From Adenophora triphylla var. japonica (taxonomy: Eukaryota > Streptophyta > Magnoliopsida > Asterales > Campanulaceae): DNA of 64,000 nt. This document shows, piece by piece, positions 10,150 through 19,748 of this stretch (position 1 is the first letter of the stretch; the number at the start of each line of letters is the position of its first letter). The DNA lies in NCBI GenBank assembly GCA_022495995.1, contig JAFEMH010001299.1, forward strand, positions 320,001 through 384,000, read 5' to 3'. The position numbers and the translations under genes were made by a program. The notes under the pieces were generated by a model. It was not told where the DNA came from, searched no databases, and worked only from the letters and a program-made list of their open reading frames with translations.

Positions 10150-10191
10150 CATATATATAGGTATACATGTATGTGTGTGTGTGAGAGAGAG
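10150..10191 (-). promoter_or_regulatory. TATA box and short GT/GA tract of peptide gene 3
   Basis: CTATATATAT (10,150-10,160, minus) lies 115 bases from the ATG, with a short (GT)n(GA)n tract just upstream, as in gene 1. Confidence 0.55.
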
Positions 10192-10675
10192 AGGTAAGGT
10201 CAAGCTGCTTTGGCCAAGTCAAGAAGGAACGTTGTATAGGTGAGTTTCCAAAGGACTCGTGGAAGTTGTGTAGGTCCAATATGAACTAAGCCGCCGTCCC
10301 TGTGTTGTAAGTTGCAACTTAATATAATTTGACAGTGACTGACCTCAATTCTTCTGTTCCAATAATTTGGGGTCGAGGGATGGGGGTAGTGAGTTCGCTG
10401 AACTTCGATCACTATGGTTAAGAAGTGTTTGCATACCCTACGGAAAGTGCAGACATCAAATCAAGGACTTCAGGTATGTTTTTTTGTGAAATTTACCTTC
10501 GGTTTTTCTAGCACTAAATGAGGATGAGAACTGGAGTTTAAAGTGACACCAATAATACTACAATAGAGAAAGAAAAAACTGACAAAGGGTTATGAAAGTA
10601 ACAGGCAAATTTAAAACTCAGGTTGGTGATGTACCTAATTTTTGTCAACGATGGCCAAAAAACTTTGAGTTGGTC

Positions 10676-11000
10676 TTATAAAAAACGCGTTTTTTTCTAA
10701 GCTTAGGAAAAACCATTTTTACACTGACACTTAATAACACTAACACCGGCACTTTGTTACACTAACACTGGCACTTAATATACATGCACTGATACTTTTT
10801 TACACTGGCCCTTTGTTACACTAACACTGACACTTTTTACACTTGCACTTAATATACATGTACTGACACTTTTTTACACTGACACTTTTTTACACTGGCA
10901 CTTTGTTACACATGCACTGGCACTTTGTTACACTGGCACTAGCGGGGGAAACAAAACACGTTTTTTCTAAGCTTAAGGAAAAACACGTTTTTTGTAAGAT
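10676..11000. repeat. Minisatellite of TTACACTGGCACTTTG-type units with palindromic borders
   Basis: About 15-20 degenerate 12-16-base units (TACACTGACACTTTT, TACACTAACACTGGCAC and variants) fill 10,715-10,945. Both ends carry a near-palindrome of the form GTTTTTTCTAAGCTTAGGAAAAAC (about 10,690 and 10,962). It is absent from the matching place upstream of gene 1, so it was gained in gene 3's upstream region. Confidence 0.75.
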
Positions 11001-11044
11001 TTTGGCAAAAACTTTTTGCTCAGGAAAAAAATAAATAAAATATA

Positions 11045-11290
11045 CTCCCTCAGTTTCAACATTCCCTTTTTTTTTGGTGTTACAATAAATGAACTTTGAA
11101 TAATAATTTTAGGTTATTTAATTATCCTGATAATAATATAAAAGTTGTTATTGATACACCATTATAAATACTATCAATGATAATTTTAGATTTTCATAAG
11201 GATAATAAAATTAACCTAAAATTATTGCTTGAAATTCATTCATAGTAATACCAAAAAAAAAGTAGGAAGATCATTCCAGGACGGAGGGAG
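11045..11290. mobile_element. Stowaway MITE
   Basis: Starts CTCCCTCAGTTTCAACATTC and ends CCAGGACGGAGGGAG, preceded by TA. The inner halves are inverted repeats over most of the 246 bases. The right flank runs into a GTGTGTGGG tract. Confidence 0.7.
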
Positions 11291-11451
11291 TGTGTGTGGG
11301 TGTGGGTGTGGGTGTGTGAATTGTCAAATAATCTACTCCTAGTGCAGAGAAAGAGTAAAGGAGAAGATCCTGCACCTAATAAATTCCAAAAATTTGAGAT
11401 ACCAAGGGAAATGAAAATCATAACAAACTTATATTTAATAAAATAGTAGCA

Positions 11452-11870
11452 GCATCTTTCGTTTCAATTTTATAGCAAACTTGACCAATATATGACGGTT
11501 AGCCTTCAAAATGATTTTGTTAATTGATTAAGTGGAAAATACACATGTACCTGGTATTTGACGAGTTTGCAGCGGGTCTGCAATGGTGGTGCCGTCTAAG
11601 TTCCCAAACTTCAACCTGCTCCAGCCTTTTCAGATCTTGCCTCAAGCCATATAACGCTACAGAGTAGTCAAAACTTTCTGCATAAGCTCAAGCAGATAAT
11701 GGTGAAGTGTAGTCAATACATGTTTTGTCCAGCTACAAACACTCACACATGTACACAATAACAACAAACAGCAATGCCAAAAACCAACAGTCACCATCCA
11801 GATAGCATGATGGTACAAGGCAAGATACAAACTGTCATAAAGGACAACGTAACGTGGATAGCTATATTTT
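11452..11870 (-). repeat. Array segment B3
   Basis: Third B copy, closest to B1. The minus strand reads CSWTKHVLTTLHHYLLELM, then DLKRLEQVEVWELRRHH in another frame, up to a possible donor ACCAG/GTACATG. It keeps the empty sites for both solo LTRs found in B1. Confidence 0.6.
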
Positions 11871-11874
11871 TTTG

Positions 11875-11916
11875 TGGGGGTGGGCATGGGGGTGGGGGTG
11901 GGGTGGGGCAGGGGGA
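11875..11916 (+). repeat. G-rich tract, G-quadruplex candidate
   Basis: Runs of 4-5 G separated by T, CAT or CA form a strong four-run pattern on the plus strand, at the edge of B3. Confidence 0.7.
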
Positions 11917-12200
11917 GTACATATTTCTAATATCATGGGCTCATGAGCTTAGCACCTAAAATGTCAATAGATCAATGAAGGGAGTTAATATTTCTCTGTG
12001 CAAAGTTCTGGTTCTCAGAATTTGTTAACCTTGCTAGATATGCGAGAACAAGCCTCAAATTTTCAAGTCGGTAGGTAGACGGAGTATACCTTTGGAAGAG
12101 ATAGGAGCAACAAGTTCAAAGAATTACCCTTTTTCACCTAGCTAACTCTCAGCTTTTACACACACGCACACGCACACACATGTAATCACATTATAACTTA

Positions 12201-12360
12201 CTCCCTCCGTCCCAAAATGTTTGTCCCATTTGACTTTTTTGTTGAACTTTGACCACAAATTTATGAGAGATTAATCATGTTCATGAAATTCTAAAAGTTG
12301 TTGTTGATAATATTATTAATGGTGAATCAATAGGAATTCTTAGAATTTCATGAACATAAG
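12201..12360. mobile_element. Stowaway MITE, right end lost
   Basis: Begins TA/CTCCCTCCGTCCCAAAATG at 12,199 and contains the internal inverted repeat TTCATGAAATTCTAA/TTAGAATTTCATGAA. The right terminal repeat is missing. It is absent from the same place beside gene 2. Confidence 0.65.
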
Positions 12361-12543
12361 ATACAAATTTTTATAGCGTATACAATGGTTACATCTATGT
12401 TGATATGCTTTACAAACAGAACTAATCTAAATCAGCAAAATGATGTGCCTAAACAGTGCAAATTTATTCAGTCTATTGTATATCAAAATCTAAAGATTTC
12501 TCCCCTGGAAAGTAGCACAGGGGAGAAAGGCAAGAACAAGAGC

Positions 12544-12825
12544 CTAATGACAAGCTCCGGGACTAGGTACGGCCTGCAAAATACGGTTAAGTCTCGCGAG
12601 ATGAGTAGTGAAGAGCCTTTCAGTAAGGACCATTATATGATCTTTATCACTTGGGGAAGAAGATGGGCTGGTGGTGCCTATGGGAAGGACACTTGAGACC
12701 AAACTGTCCTCCGGAGCAGATTCTGTCTTCTTCCCTATGGTCAAGAGCTTGCGTGCTTCTAAAGGTGGAGTAGAACAGATTAAGGTAAGAACGAGGAGAA
12801 GTGAAAGAGTGCTTAAATGAGCCAT
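12544..12825 (-). CDS. Secreted PIP/PIPL-like peptide precursor, array gene 4
   Basis: Single exon, 93 residues. Signal peptide at residues 1-24 (LSTLSLLLVLTLIC core, cleavage after PLEA before RKLL). Middle with SSSPSDKDH, conserved block LFTTHLARLNRIL, C-terminus AVPSPGACH. The penultimate Gly is Cys (GGT to TGT, one base), which changes a residue invariant in the PIP/PIPL end pattern. The 5' UTR lacks about 35 bases present in its partner gene 2, so the TATA box is only 79 bases from the ATG. An in-frame ATG seven codons upstream is not shared as a start by the paralogues. It may be a diverging ligand or a decaying gene. Confidence 0.66.
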   Translation of the reverse strand: MAHLSTLSLLLVLTLICSTPPLEARKLLTIGKKTESAPEDSLVSSVLPIGTTSPSSSPSDKDHIMVLTERLFTTHLARLNRILQAVPSPGACH

Positions 12826-12903
12826 GAAGGACAGTGTACAAGGCAAAAGACAGAGCAGAAGCAGAATACAACTTTGGCTTGGCTGAAATGGTCAAATGGG
12901 ATG

Positions 12904-12914
12904 CATATATATAG
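12904..12914 (-). promoter_or_regulatory. TATA box of peptide gene 4
   Basis: CTATATATATG on the minus strand lies 79 bases from the ATG. The spacing is shorter than the 114-119 of the other copies because of a deletion in the 5' UTR. Confidence 0.5.
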
Positions 12915-13099
12915 TTATACATGTGTGTGATGAGAAAGAGAGGGTATTGTGTGTAAGGATTAGGCTGCTTTGGAAAAGTCAAGAAGGAACATATTACTAT
13001 TGTGCAGCAGTTGGAGTTTACAAAGGGCAAGTGGAAGTACGGTATGAATTAAGTCGCCGGCCAGTGTTGCTTACTTTTGGACAGTGACAGACCTCAATT

Positions 13100-13748
13100 C
13101 TTTCCGTTCCGATATTTCTTTTTTTTTTTGGGGGGGGGAGGGGGGCTATGGTTAAAAAAAGGTTCTGCGATAGCTATAAGAAAGGGGTAAGTATATCAAT
13201 AACACTATAATGCAGAAGAATAACAGAATAGAGGTTGAGACAATGCAGGCAATTTTAAAACTTTAGTTGGTGATGCACCAATCTTTTTTTGACAAGAATA
13301 GCAAAAAATAAAATAAAAAACACTTTTTGCTCAAGATTTTACTTTATAAATCAAATAATCAACTCCTATTGCAAGGGTAAAGGAGAAGATCCTCCATCTA
13401 ATAAATTCCAAAAACTGGAGTTTGCAAGGAAAGAGAAGTTTTTTGCACGAATGCAAGCAGCCAGCAAACAAATGAAGCAGAACAAAATAGGGCAGGGACA
13501 AGTCAAACAATATAAAAAGAGTTAATGATGTGTTAGCTGGGCCTTAACATAATCATGATAAGAAACGTATACTCGTAGTCGTGTATAACATCAAATTGAC
13601 ACATTCAATTGTATAATATCAAACCTAGCAAGGAATATACTTCCAGTAAAAAGTAATATTCTTAGAAAAGATGGGGTATTTAGTAAGGACTGCAGAACTG
13701 AGATTTTTTTTTCCACATAAAACTACGGCAGCAAAGATGCTTTAGACA
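13100..13748. other. Intergenic DNA upstream of peptide gene 4
   Basis: No gene is seen. It aligns with 7,260-7,760 upstream of gene 2, including GAGAAGATCCTCCATCTA and flanks. A homopolymer T/G run lies at 13,118-13,143. Confidence 0.6.
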
Positions 13749-13887
13749 TTCCCTCCGTCACAAAATAAATGTCATTTGACTTGTCAGTGCTTTATTTATT
13801 TGTAACTTGTTGATACCACTGTAAAATTGCACAAACAGTACTACTTTCTTTTTTAGAAACATGACATTAATTTTGGGATGGAAGGCG
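13749..13887. mobile_element. Stowaway-like MITE
   Basis: Ends TTCCCTCCGTCACAAAATAA and TTAATTTTGGGATGGAAGGCG. Positional counterpart of the MITE at 8,489, inherited through block duplication. Confidence 0.6.
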
Positions 13888-13914
13888 TATTCAATAGAAG
13901 TAACAGTGTCTTTT

Positions 13915-14530
13915 TCTTTCAAGTAATAACAAATTTAACCAGTAAATGATGGTTAATTTTCACTGTAAATGCAAAAGTTGGTACCATATGTAGGAATTTC
14001 AATATGCTCATTTAACAAGTAGAAGATACAGTTGTACCTGGCCTGCAATGGTGCCATCTAAGTTCCCAAACTTAGATCTGCTCCAGCCTTTTCATGTGGG
14101 ACGGAATGAGTATAACGCAAGAGAGTAGGCAAAACTTGTTGCATAGGCTCAAAAGGATAAATCAAAATAGTAGTCAATACATGTTTTGTCCAGCTACAAC
14201 ACACGCACGTATACACAATAACAACAAACAGCAATGACAAAAAATAAACAGTCACAATCCAGATAGCATGATTGTACAAGGAAAGATACAAACTGTTATA
14301 AAGGACAAAGTAGCGTGGATAGCTATGTAAGGAAACTTAATATTATTAATAAACATCCCAATAAAGTAAGATGATCCCACGCTTATTTTCATCTGCATAT
14401 TTTCCCAAAAGTGCATCGTGATTAAAAGGAAAACTATAAGATGCAAAATGACTTGCATGGACGAAACAAACCACATACACACTCTTGAATAATTAATGCA
14501 TAGCACATCTCTACATATAGTTGTGAACCG
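13915..14530 (-). repeat. Array segment B4
   Basis: Fourth B copy. The frame at 14,058-14,291 has the same length (77 codons) as the B2 frame and similar residues (FLSLLFVVIVYTCVCCSWTK). The conserved region continues to about 14,530 (AAGATGCAAAATGACTTGCA), matching the tail of B5 and the part of B1 beyond its solo LTR. Confidence 0.6.
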
Positions 14531-14741
14531 GAGTGATTATATCACGAAACATTCAACGCATCTTGAACCATGAAATCCTTATAACTGTGTTGACACTAAA
14601 CAATCATATATAATATATAGATTGGTTACACTTACGTCAATATGCATTAAAAATAGAACTAATAAAAATGTACTAAACTTTACAAAACTATTTAGACATT
14701 GTATTTCATCAATCTGAATATTTCCCAAGAAATTGGCATGG

Positions 14742-14958
14742 TATAGAGGGTACTAATGATGCTAGCTCAAATGTCTAAGGGTGTGGTATGTCATTGTCTA
14801 TAAGTTCAGGGTTTATAAAGATGCTATTAGTTTTCAACATCATCTGTGTTGGTATTTTACTTTCCCTTTTCAATATAAAATGTAGAGCAGTGAGCTCAGT
14901 TTGAAATAATGAAGAATATGAAATATTTCCTTCTCAATATGAATTTCTAGTTGTAATA
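14742..14958 (+). repeat. Copia 5' LTR
   Basis: 217 bases, TATAG...TAATA. A TATA-like TTCAATATAAAATG lies near 14,870. Identical by eye to the 3' LTR. Confidence 0.92.
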
Positions 14959-15044
14959 TGGTATCAGAGCCTTTACTCCTGTTTTCGTTTCGCCATTGAT
15001 TCATTGTCAAAGCTTCCTTGAAGCTTTCTTCTGTCAATTCTACC

Positions 15045-16547
15045 ATGGCGTCTACAGATCCAGTGATTTCTCCGCAATCCACACCTTCGCCTACCTCAAA
15101 TCCATCTGATTCTCCAGCAATTGATGAATATGATATTGCTGAAACTAATCTGCAATTAAGTCCTTCGCATCCTCTCTACTTACATCCAAATGATCATCCC
15201 GGTATGCTTCTTATCACCGAATTACTTACTGATGTGAATTACTTTCAATGGAAGACAGCGATGTCGATAGCTCTCTCTTCGAAAATGAAACTAGGTTTTG
15301 TTACTGGCGCGCACAAAATTCCTAATGCTCAATCTAAGTATTTGATTCATTGGAATCGCTGCAACAGTATGCTTATTAGCTGGCTTTTAAACTCAGTCTC
15401 AGTTGAGATCCGTTCTAGTATTGTCTATTTTCATACTGCTCATGAGATCTGGATGGATCTGGAAGCTCGATTTACTCAGAGCAATGCTTCTCAGGTCTAT
15501 CAGCTTCGTAAGGATTTGTTGGTGTTAACTCAAGGATCCTTAACTATTTCTGCTTATTTTACAAAATTTCGTGCTCTGTGGGGTGAATTTAATAATGTCA
15601 GTAGGATTCCTAAGTGCAATTGTCCTTGTGTTTGTGGTGCGAACAAGCTTGTTGATGATTATGAGGAAATGCAGAAGATAGTGCAATTTCTCATGGGTTT
15701 AAGTGATGCTTTTGCCTCTGTTCGTGGTACAATCCTCACTATGAAGCCGCTCCCTACTCTGAGTCAAGTTGTTTCCCTGTTAACTCAGGATGAGAAATTA
15801 AGGCATTATGCTGCCTATTCTACTCCTGTTTCTGGCTCACTAGTTGATTCTTCAACTGCTTTGTTTTCCAAGGTCACGAGTGGTTCCTCTAGTACTACAG
15901 GTGGTTCTTCTGGTGCCAATAAGTCTAACTATGCTGCTAGGAAGAATGAGAGGGCTTATCTGAAGAGTCTTATGCATTGTGATTACTGTGGAGGGACAGG
16001 TCATCGCAAGGATGGTTGTTTTTACATCAATGGTTATCCGGATTGGCATAAGTTGTATGGCACAAAACCTGATCCTAACAAAATGCCAAAGTACTGGAAA
16101 TCTAGGTCTACTCCTGCTGCTCATATGGCTCAGTCCTCTTCTTCTGGTTCTGATAATGGCTCTAGTTCAAACTCTCGTCATGCTATAATAGATAATCATG
16201 AGCACATGGCAGGATCTTGCACTGCAAACTGTGCAGGTACTCATAACTCTCTCACTAGTGTTGTTCCTTGGATTATAGACACTGGCGCTTCAGATCATAT
16301 TACCTCATGTTTTCAAAATCTGGTTGATCCTGTTTCTATTCATTCTTATATACATCTTCCAAATGGAGTTACTTCTCTCATTACTCACAAAGGCACTGTG
16401 CATCTTACTTCTGATCTCACTCTTATTAATGTCTTGTATGTGCCTGAGTTCAAATTTAATCTCATTTACGGGAGAAGACTTACTGGCGACAATCACTGTG
16501 TTTGTCATTCTTTTCTACTCATTGTCTCTTGCGGGACTCAAGCTTGA
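15045..16547 (+). CDS. Copia gag and protease part of polyprotein, ends in frameshift
   Basis: The ATG at 15,045 has context ACCATGGCG. An in-frame ATG at 15,018 is a weaker choice. It encodes a gag domain (FQWKTAMSIAL ... LEARFTQSN ... LRKDLLVLTQG), a CX2CX4HX4C zinc knuckle (CDYCGGTGHRKDGC, about residue 310) and the aspartic protease signature WIIDTGASDHIT (about 408-419). Coding stays normal to YVPEFKFNLI near 16,468. The frame then shifts and stops at 16,547, where integrase should follow. Gag packages element RNA and protease matures the polyprotein. This part looks functional. Confidence 0.85.
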   Translation: MASTDPVISPQSTPSPTSNPSDSPAIDEYDIAETNLQLSPSHPLYLHPNDHPGMLLITELLTDVNYFQWKTAMSIALSSKMKLGFVTGAHKIPNAQSKYLIHWNRCNSMLISWLLNSVSVEIRSSIVYFHTAHEIWMDLEARFTQSNASQVYQLRKDLLVLTQGSLTISAYFTKFRALWGEFNNVSRIPKCNCPCVCGANKLVDDYEEMQKIVQFLMGLSDAFASVRGTILTMKPLPTLSQVVSLLTQDEKLRHYAAYSTPVSGSLVDSSTALFSKVTSGSSSTTGGSSGANKSNYAARKNERAYLKSLMHCDYCGGTGHRKDGCFYINGYPDWHKLYGTKPDPNKMPKYWKSRSTPAAHMAQSSSSGSDNGSSSNSRHAIIDNHEHMAGSCTANCAGTHNSLTSVVPWIIDTGASDHITSCFQNLVDPVSIHSYIHLPNGVTSLITHKGTVHLTSDLTLINVLYVPEFKFNLIYGRRLTGDNHCVCHSFLLIVSCGTQA

Positions 16548-19012
16548 AGATCTTGAAGGGGGACTGGTAGTCTTGTAGGAGGATTATATAGGATTTGCCT
16601 TCATCTCATGCGGTCCTTCTCATACACATACTTGTAATTCTTCGGTTCTTCTCGATCAACGGTTGTGGCATCGCGAGACTTAGGTCATATCTCTTATAAT
16701 TCTCACAAATGTATCTCTTCTATTCCTTGTACTTTCCTCATTCGGGATAATAACATTTGTGATGCTTGTCATTTTGGTAAAGCAGACTAGAAATTCCTTT
16801 CTGTTAGTGATAGTCATCTTTGTTTGGTCTCATTCATTGTGATATGTGGGGGCCATATAAACATGCTACTTATGATGGATTTCACTCCTTTCTTACAATT
16901 GTTGATGACTGTTCAAGAACAACTTGGACATTTCTTCTTAAATCGAAATCTCAAGTTTGTTCCTATCTGAAGTCTTTTTGTATCATGGTTCAAACTCGGT
17001 TTAAAACCACTTTGTTCAAAAGATTAGATCGATAATGGATACGAGTTTTTAATAAAGATATTATCGATCTTCTTTTCATCTTTGGGAATTGAACAACCCA
17101 GTAGTTGTATTGAAACCCCTGTCAACAAAATGGGAGGGTAGAGAGAAAAACATAGGCATTTGCTTGATGTTGCTAGGACTCTACAGATTTCAAGCACATC
17201 TTCCCATTAAATTCGGGAGATTGTGTTCTCACCGCTACGTATCTAATCAATAGATTCCCTACTCCAATTCTCGGTAATAAGACGCTACTGAAGTTCTTCC
17301 TGTCTTCCCCTCCTTCTTATTCTCATTTAAGGGTATTTGGGTGTTTGTGCTATGTTTCTACTCTTGTGTCTTCCGAGAGACAAATTTAGTCGAGGGCATC
17401 TAAATGTATTTTCTTGGGTTATCCGTATGGGAAAAAGGCTTATAAAGTCTATCATCTTAATCTTGGGAAAATTTCATTTAGTAGGGATATCAAATTCTAT
17501 GAATCAAGGTGTTTCCCCATCTTGATTACACTCTCGGCTCAATCCGAATGTTCTATTCCACTTATTTGTTGATAATTCCTCTTCATCCGACTATGTTGAA
17601 ATTGACATGTCTCCCACTCATGCCGCAAACTCGATCTCGTTGCTCGGCCTTTACATTCCCCCCATTAATTCTTCTCCTCTTATTCTCCATGATACATCCA
17701 GCGTCTCTTACGAGTCTATTTTGCTCCTAGCTTGCCAAATTCTTCTCCTCCAAATCCTATTCCTACTTCCGGACCACGAGAGAACTAGAACTCTTCCCGT
17801 CAGTTAATTGACTATGATTATACGGGTCTTCCTACTTCTGCCACCTCCATCAAGATCTCGAGGTAGTAGTCATGCTCTTCTCTCTTACTCGTCTATTTCC
17901 TCGTCCCTATTTTCACTATATTTGCAATATTTCTTCTCTTCTTGAGCCACATAACTATCATCGTCAGAAGGACCCTTTGTGGTGTCTTCTTGTGAGCTAA
18001 CGACTCTAGAGCAAAATAACACTTGGAAATTGGAATATTTGCCTTGTGATAAAAGGGTCGTGGGATGTAAGTGGATTTATAAATTGAAATTCAAGGCTGA
18101 TGGTTCTTTGAGAGACTGAGGCTAGATTGGTTGCGAGGGCTTTACTCGGGCCCGAAGGTATTGACTATTACGAAACCTTTGCACCAAGTGGCAAAAATGA
18201 CCCATTATCGTAGTTCTTTTAAGCTATTGCTACTATTAGAGATTGGCATATACATCGGTTGGATGTCACTAATGCATTTCTTCATGGGGATTTAGCGAGA
18301 GGTTTTACGTGAAGCTACCTCGAGGTTATGAGTTACCTTCCTCACATGGCTAAAAGTAAATACGGTCGACACGTGGTGTGTAGACTTCTTAAATCTGCGT
18401 ATGGGCTAAAGCGGGCCCACAGACGGTGGTTTCATAAATTTTCCACAAATTTACTTGCTTTTGGTTTTACTCACGGTCCAAGAATGATCACTCTCTTCCT
18501 TTGTTTTGATACCTCACAATGGTATTCATCTTGGTCTATGTTGATGACATTTTAATTTCTGCTCTTGTAAGGATGTCATTGATAAGGTGAAGACCTTCTT
18601 GCATGGTCAGTTCAACATAAAGGATTTAGGTCCTCTCGGATACTTCTTGGGCATTGAATTTGCTAAGAATTCCCTCCGGGTTTTGTGTATGCATCAGAGG
18701 AAGTACACCTTGACCTTATTGCAGACATTGGTTTATCGGATGCTAAACCTACTGTTGTTCCCTTGGATCAACATCATGGTCTTGCCATGGATGTTGGGGA
18801 TCATGTCTCTGATCCTGCTCAGTATAGAAGACTTGTGGGGCGGTTAATATACCTCACTATCACAAGACCAGATATTTCTTACTCCGTTCATATCTGAGTC
18901 AGCTTTATGTCTTCACCCAAATGCCTCATTTAGCTATTGCTTTGAAATTGGTTAAATATTTGAAGACCACAGTGGCCAGGGTGCATTTTTCTCTAAAGAT
19001 AGTCCTCTCAAG
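16468..19012 (+). pseudogene. Copia integrase and reverse transcriptase, heavily disrupted
   Basis: Pieces of pol occur in the right order but in shifting frames: GAG-pre-integrase region (16,550-16,800), integrase core (FGLIHCDMWGPYKHATYDGF ... TIVDDCSRTTW, from 16,820), RT (DWHIHRLDVTNAFLHGDL near 18,240; CRLLKSAYGLK near 18,380; VYVDDI-equivalent near 18,540; DLGPLGYFLGIEFAK near 18,620). Many short indels and substitutions break it, several placing CGG or CGAG where related elements read CAG or AAG. The flanking gag and RNase H frames are clean. This contrast is discussed in the findings. Confidence 0.8.
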
Positions 19013-19540
19013 TTGTCTATCTTTTGTGATGCTGATTGGGGTGCCTGCCCCACCTCTAGAAGATCTCTCTCTGGTTATTGTGCTATGCTAGGAGATTGTT
19101 TAATCTCTTGGAAATCTAAGAAGCAAACTACTGTTTCAAGGAGCTCTGCAGAAGCTGAGTATCGAAGCTTGGCTAATGCATCTTGTGAAGTTTCCTGGTT
19201 GGTTTCTTTGTTGAAGGATTTTTCAGTTTCAAATGTCACTCCTGTTGCTATGTATTGTGATAATGGTGCTGCTCTGCATTTGGTATCTAATCCAGTGTTC
19301 CATGAGCGTACCAAACATATTGAGATAGATTGCCACTTGGTCAGAGACAAGTTTCAATCTGGTTTGATTACTCCAGTTCATATTGCTACCAAAGAGCAAC
19401 CTGCTGATATGTTTACCAAGCCTTTGTCCTCTTCTCAGCTTGGTTATCTCCTTTCCAAACTGAAAGTCATCAATTTGTTTGCTACTTCCAGTTTGAGGGG
19501 GGATATAGAGGGTACTAATGATGCTAGCTCAAATGTCTAA
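19013..19540 (+). CDS. Copia RNase H domain, C-terminal end of polyprotein
   Basis: 175 open codons with FCDADWGACPTSRRSLSGY, SWKSKKQTTVSRSSAEAEYR, CDNGAALHLVSNPVFHERTK and PADMFTKPL, the standard Copia RNase H end. Catalytic D (DADW), E (AEAEY) and D (CDN) are present. The frame runs through the polypurine tract and stops inside the 3' LTR, as is common. It cannot be translated as part of a polyprotein because the region before it is broken. Confidence 0.85.
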   Translation: MSIFCDADWGACPTSRRSLSGYCAMLGDCLISWKSKKQTTVSRSSAEAEYRSLANASCEVSWLVSLLKDFSVSNVTPVAMYCDNGAALHLVSNPVFHERTKHIEIDCHLVRDKFQSGLITPVHIATKEQPADMFTKPLSSSQLGYLLSKLKVINLFATSSLRGDIEGTNDASSNV

Positions 19541-19720
19541 GGGTGTGGTATGTCATTGTCTATAAGTTCAGGGTTTATAAAGATGCTATTAGTTTTCAAC
19601 ATCATCTGTGTTGGTATTTTACTTTCCCTTTTCAATATAAAATGTAGAGCAGTGAGCTCAGTTTGAAATAATGAAGAATATGAAATATTTCCTTCTCAAT
19701 ATGAATTTCTAGTTGTAATA
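19504..19720 (+). repeat. Copia 3' LTR
   Basis: 217 bases preceded by the polypurine tract. Its outer end lies 28 bases from the stop codon of peptide gene 5, which is on the opposite strand. An LTR promoter here would read antisense through that gene. Confidence 0.92.
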
Positions 19721-19748
19721 CATGGTGAGAAGATGCAAGAACAAGATG

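Larger units (their letters stand above)
14742..19720 (+). mobile_element. Full-length Copia retrotransposon with identical 217-bp LTRs
   Basis: LTRs at 14,742-14,958 and 19,504-19,720 are the same length, and I see no difference between them. The TSD CATGG is at 14,737-14,741 and 19,721-19,725. Both LTRs start TATAGAGGG and end TTGTAATA, so the termini are TA...TA, not TG...CA. The PBS TGGTATCAGAGC (tRNA-iMet, 14,959-14,970) and a polypurine tract (GAGGGGGGA, 19,495-19,503) abut the LTRs exactly, fixing the ends. Domain order gag, protease, integrase, RT, RNase H is that of Copia. The insertion is recent, yet pol is broken. It sits 24 bases past the stop of peptide gene 5. Confidence 0.93.

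Noticed and set aside
11236..11421. ORFs with runs of HTHTHT or VCVCV near 11.3, 31.3 and 33.2 kb
   Set aside because: They are made by GT/CA microsatellites.
14742..14958. TG...CA boundaries for the young Copia LTR
   Set aside because: Shifting to TG/CA would break the CATGG target duplication and the contact with the PBS and polypurine tract.
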